A stretch of 11,711 bases of DNA, from positions 567,109 to 578,819 of the forward strand of contig BCJX01000018.1 in the NCBI GenBank assembly GCA_001600415.1, read 5' to 3'. How positions within the stretch are numbered: position 1 is the stretch's first letter; every line of letters starts with the position of its first letter. The notes below the pieces were generated by a model that had not been told where the DNA came from, did no database searches, and saw only the letters and a list, made by a program, of their open reading frames with translations. Both the position numbers and the translations under genes were made by a program. Origin of the DNA: Pascua guehoae (Eukaryota > Basidiomycota > Tremellomycetes > Trichosporonales > Trichosporonaceae). Below, in pieces: positions 11,620 to 11,711 of the stretch.

Positions 11620-11711
11620 CGACCGTCGACCCCGCCGGGCCCGTCGCCGACGTTGCCTCCAAAATCTCCGCCCCCCCCACGACCGCCGCCCGCCCCGGCC
11701 CCCTGCCGCAC
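9534..11711 (+). CDS. DBT: Branched-chain alpha-keto acid dehydrogenase E2 (dihydrolipoamide branched-chain acyltransferase), 3' truncated by window
   Basis: Exons: 9534-9880, 10126-10878, 10979-11262 and a provisional 11575 onward; introns are 245, 100 and 312 nt. 507 residues lie in the window. Domains: an Arg/Ser/Ala-rich mitochondrial presequence (about 1-66, no acidic residues); a lipoyl domain (about 74-150) starting [12 protein letters not shown], with lipoyl lysine K114 in [13 protein letters not shown]; an Ala/Pro linker; a peripheral subunit-binding domain (about 253-291, [19 protein letters not shown]); a second Ala/Pro linker; and the acyltransferase domain from about 340 ([18 protein letters not shown], then [10 protein letters not shown]). 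IGEGI plus EVQSDK points to the branched-chain rather than the pyruvate or oxoglutarate E2. It transfers branched acyl groups to CoA in the mitochondrial matrix as the core of the BCKDH complex. The catalytic HxxxDG region lies beyond the edge. Exon 4 is less certain. Confidence 0.92.
10701..10760 (+). repeat. Exact 30-nt tandem duplication in the E2 linker
   Basis: Positions 10701-10730 and 10731-10760 are identical and encode two copies of a ten-residue Ala/Pro/Arg unit ([10 protein letters not shown], permuted). They lie in the flexible linker between the subunit-binding and catalytic domains, where length variation is tolerated in E2 proteins. Confidence 0.93.
11263..11574 (+). other. Intron 3 of the E2 gene (acceptor provisional)
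   Basis: The donor GTGAGT at 11263 follows GCC GTT TCT G (phase 1) and is clear. The acceptor is chosen as CCCAAGCCCAG ending at 11574, because the following bases are open in the required phase to the window edge and bring LPTVD...VADVASKIS into frame. No strong CTAAC branch site is visible near it. An upstream AG at 11493-11494 would also keep the frame open, adding about 27 residues. Confidence 0.5.
11588..11616. repeat. C29 homopolymer in or beside E2 exon 4
   Basis: 29 uninterrupted C lie just after the provisional acceptor. In the chosen frame it encodes nine prolines between SRHL and LPTVD, a place where other E2 proteins have no polyproline. This may be a length error or an expansion. 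Confidence 0.95.

Overview
The window looks like nuclear DNA from a GC-rich, intron-bearing fungus. A basidiomycete yeast of the Tremellomycetes/Trichosporonales type is the likeliest source, but that placement is inference from gene style and cannot be proved from the sequence alone. The evidence is short spliceosomal introns with fungal signals: donors GTGAGT, GTATGT, GTGCGT and GTAAGT, branch sites CTAAC or CTGAC shortly before the acceptor. Other support is C-ending codons, an Ala/Pro-rich mitochondrial protein and a branched-chain keto acid dehydrogenase E2 gene, which baker's yeast lacks. No tRNA, rRNA, CRISPR array or recognisable transposon was seen.

Layout, left to right. (1) Positions 1-940, minus strand: the 5' part of an unrecognised acidic, repeat-rich protein that runs off the left edge; its start codon appears to be split by an intron. 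(2) 941-1100: its C/T-rich leader and a TATA-like box. (3) 1101-3111: about 2 kb with no gene I can support, holding several short tandem repeats and a long C tract. (4) 3112-6144, minus strand: a five-exon gene which, spliced by hand, gives a 654-residue protein with the architecture of the fungal Laa2 (YBL010C) family, AP-1/clathrin accessory proteins. One of its introns carries an almost pure 128-nt G/C homopolymer. (5) 6496-8141, minus strand: a two-exon class III PLP aminotransferase of GabT type. (6) 8142-9533: a 1.4 kb divergent intergenic region with repeated candidate regulatory motifs. (7) 9534-11711, plus strand: branched-chain alpha-keto acid dehydrogenase E2, complete through the first part of its catalytic domain and cut by the right edge.

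The two divergent genes at 6496-11711 both belong to amino-acid catabolism (an aminotransferase and the acyltransferase core of the branched-chain keto acid dehydrogenase), so shared control from the region between them is plausible. The Laa2-like trafficking gene has no evident functional link to them.

I found no convincing novel multi-gene system. The points most worth checking are the start-codon-splitting intron, the very long G/C homopolymers close to 3' splice sites (biology or sequencing artefact), and the C-biased oddities in the E2 exon at the right edge.
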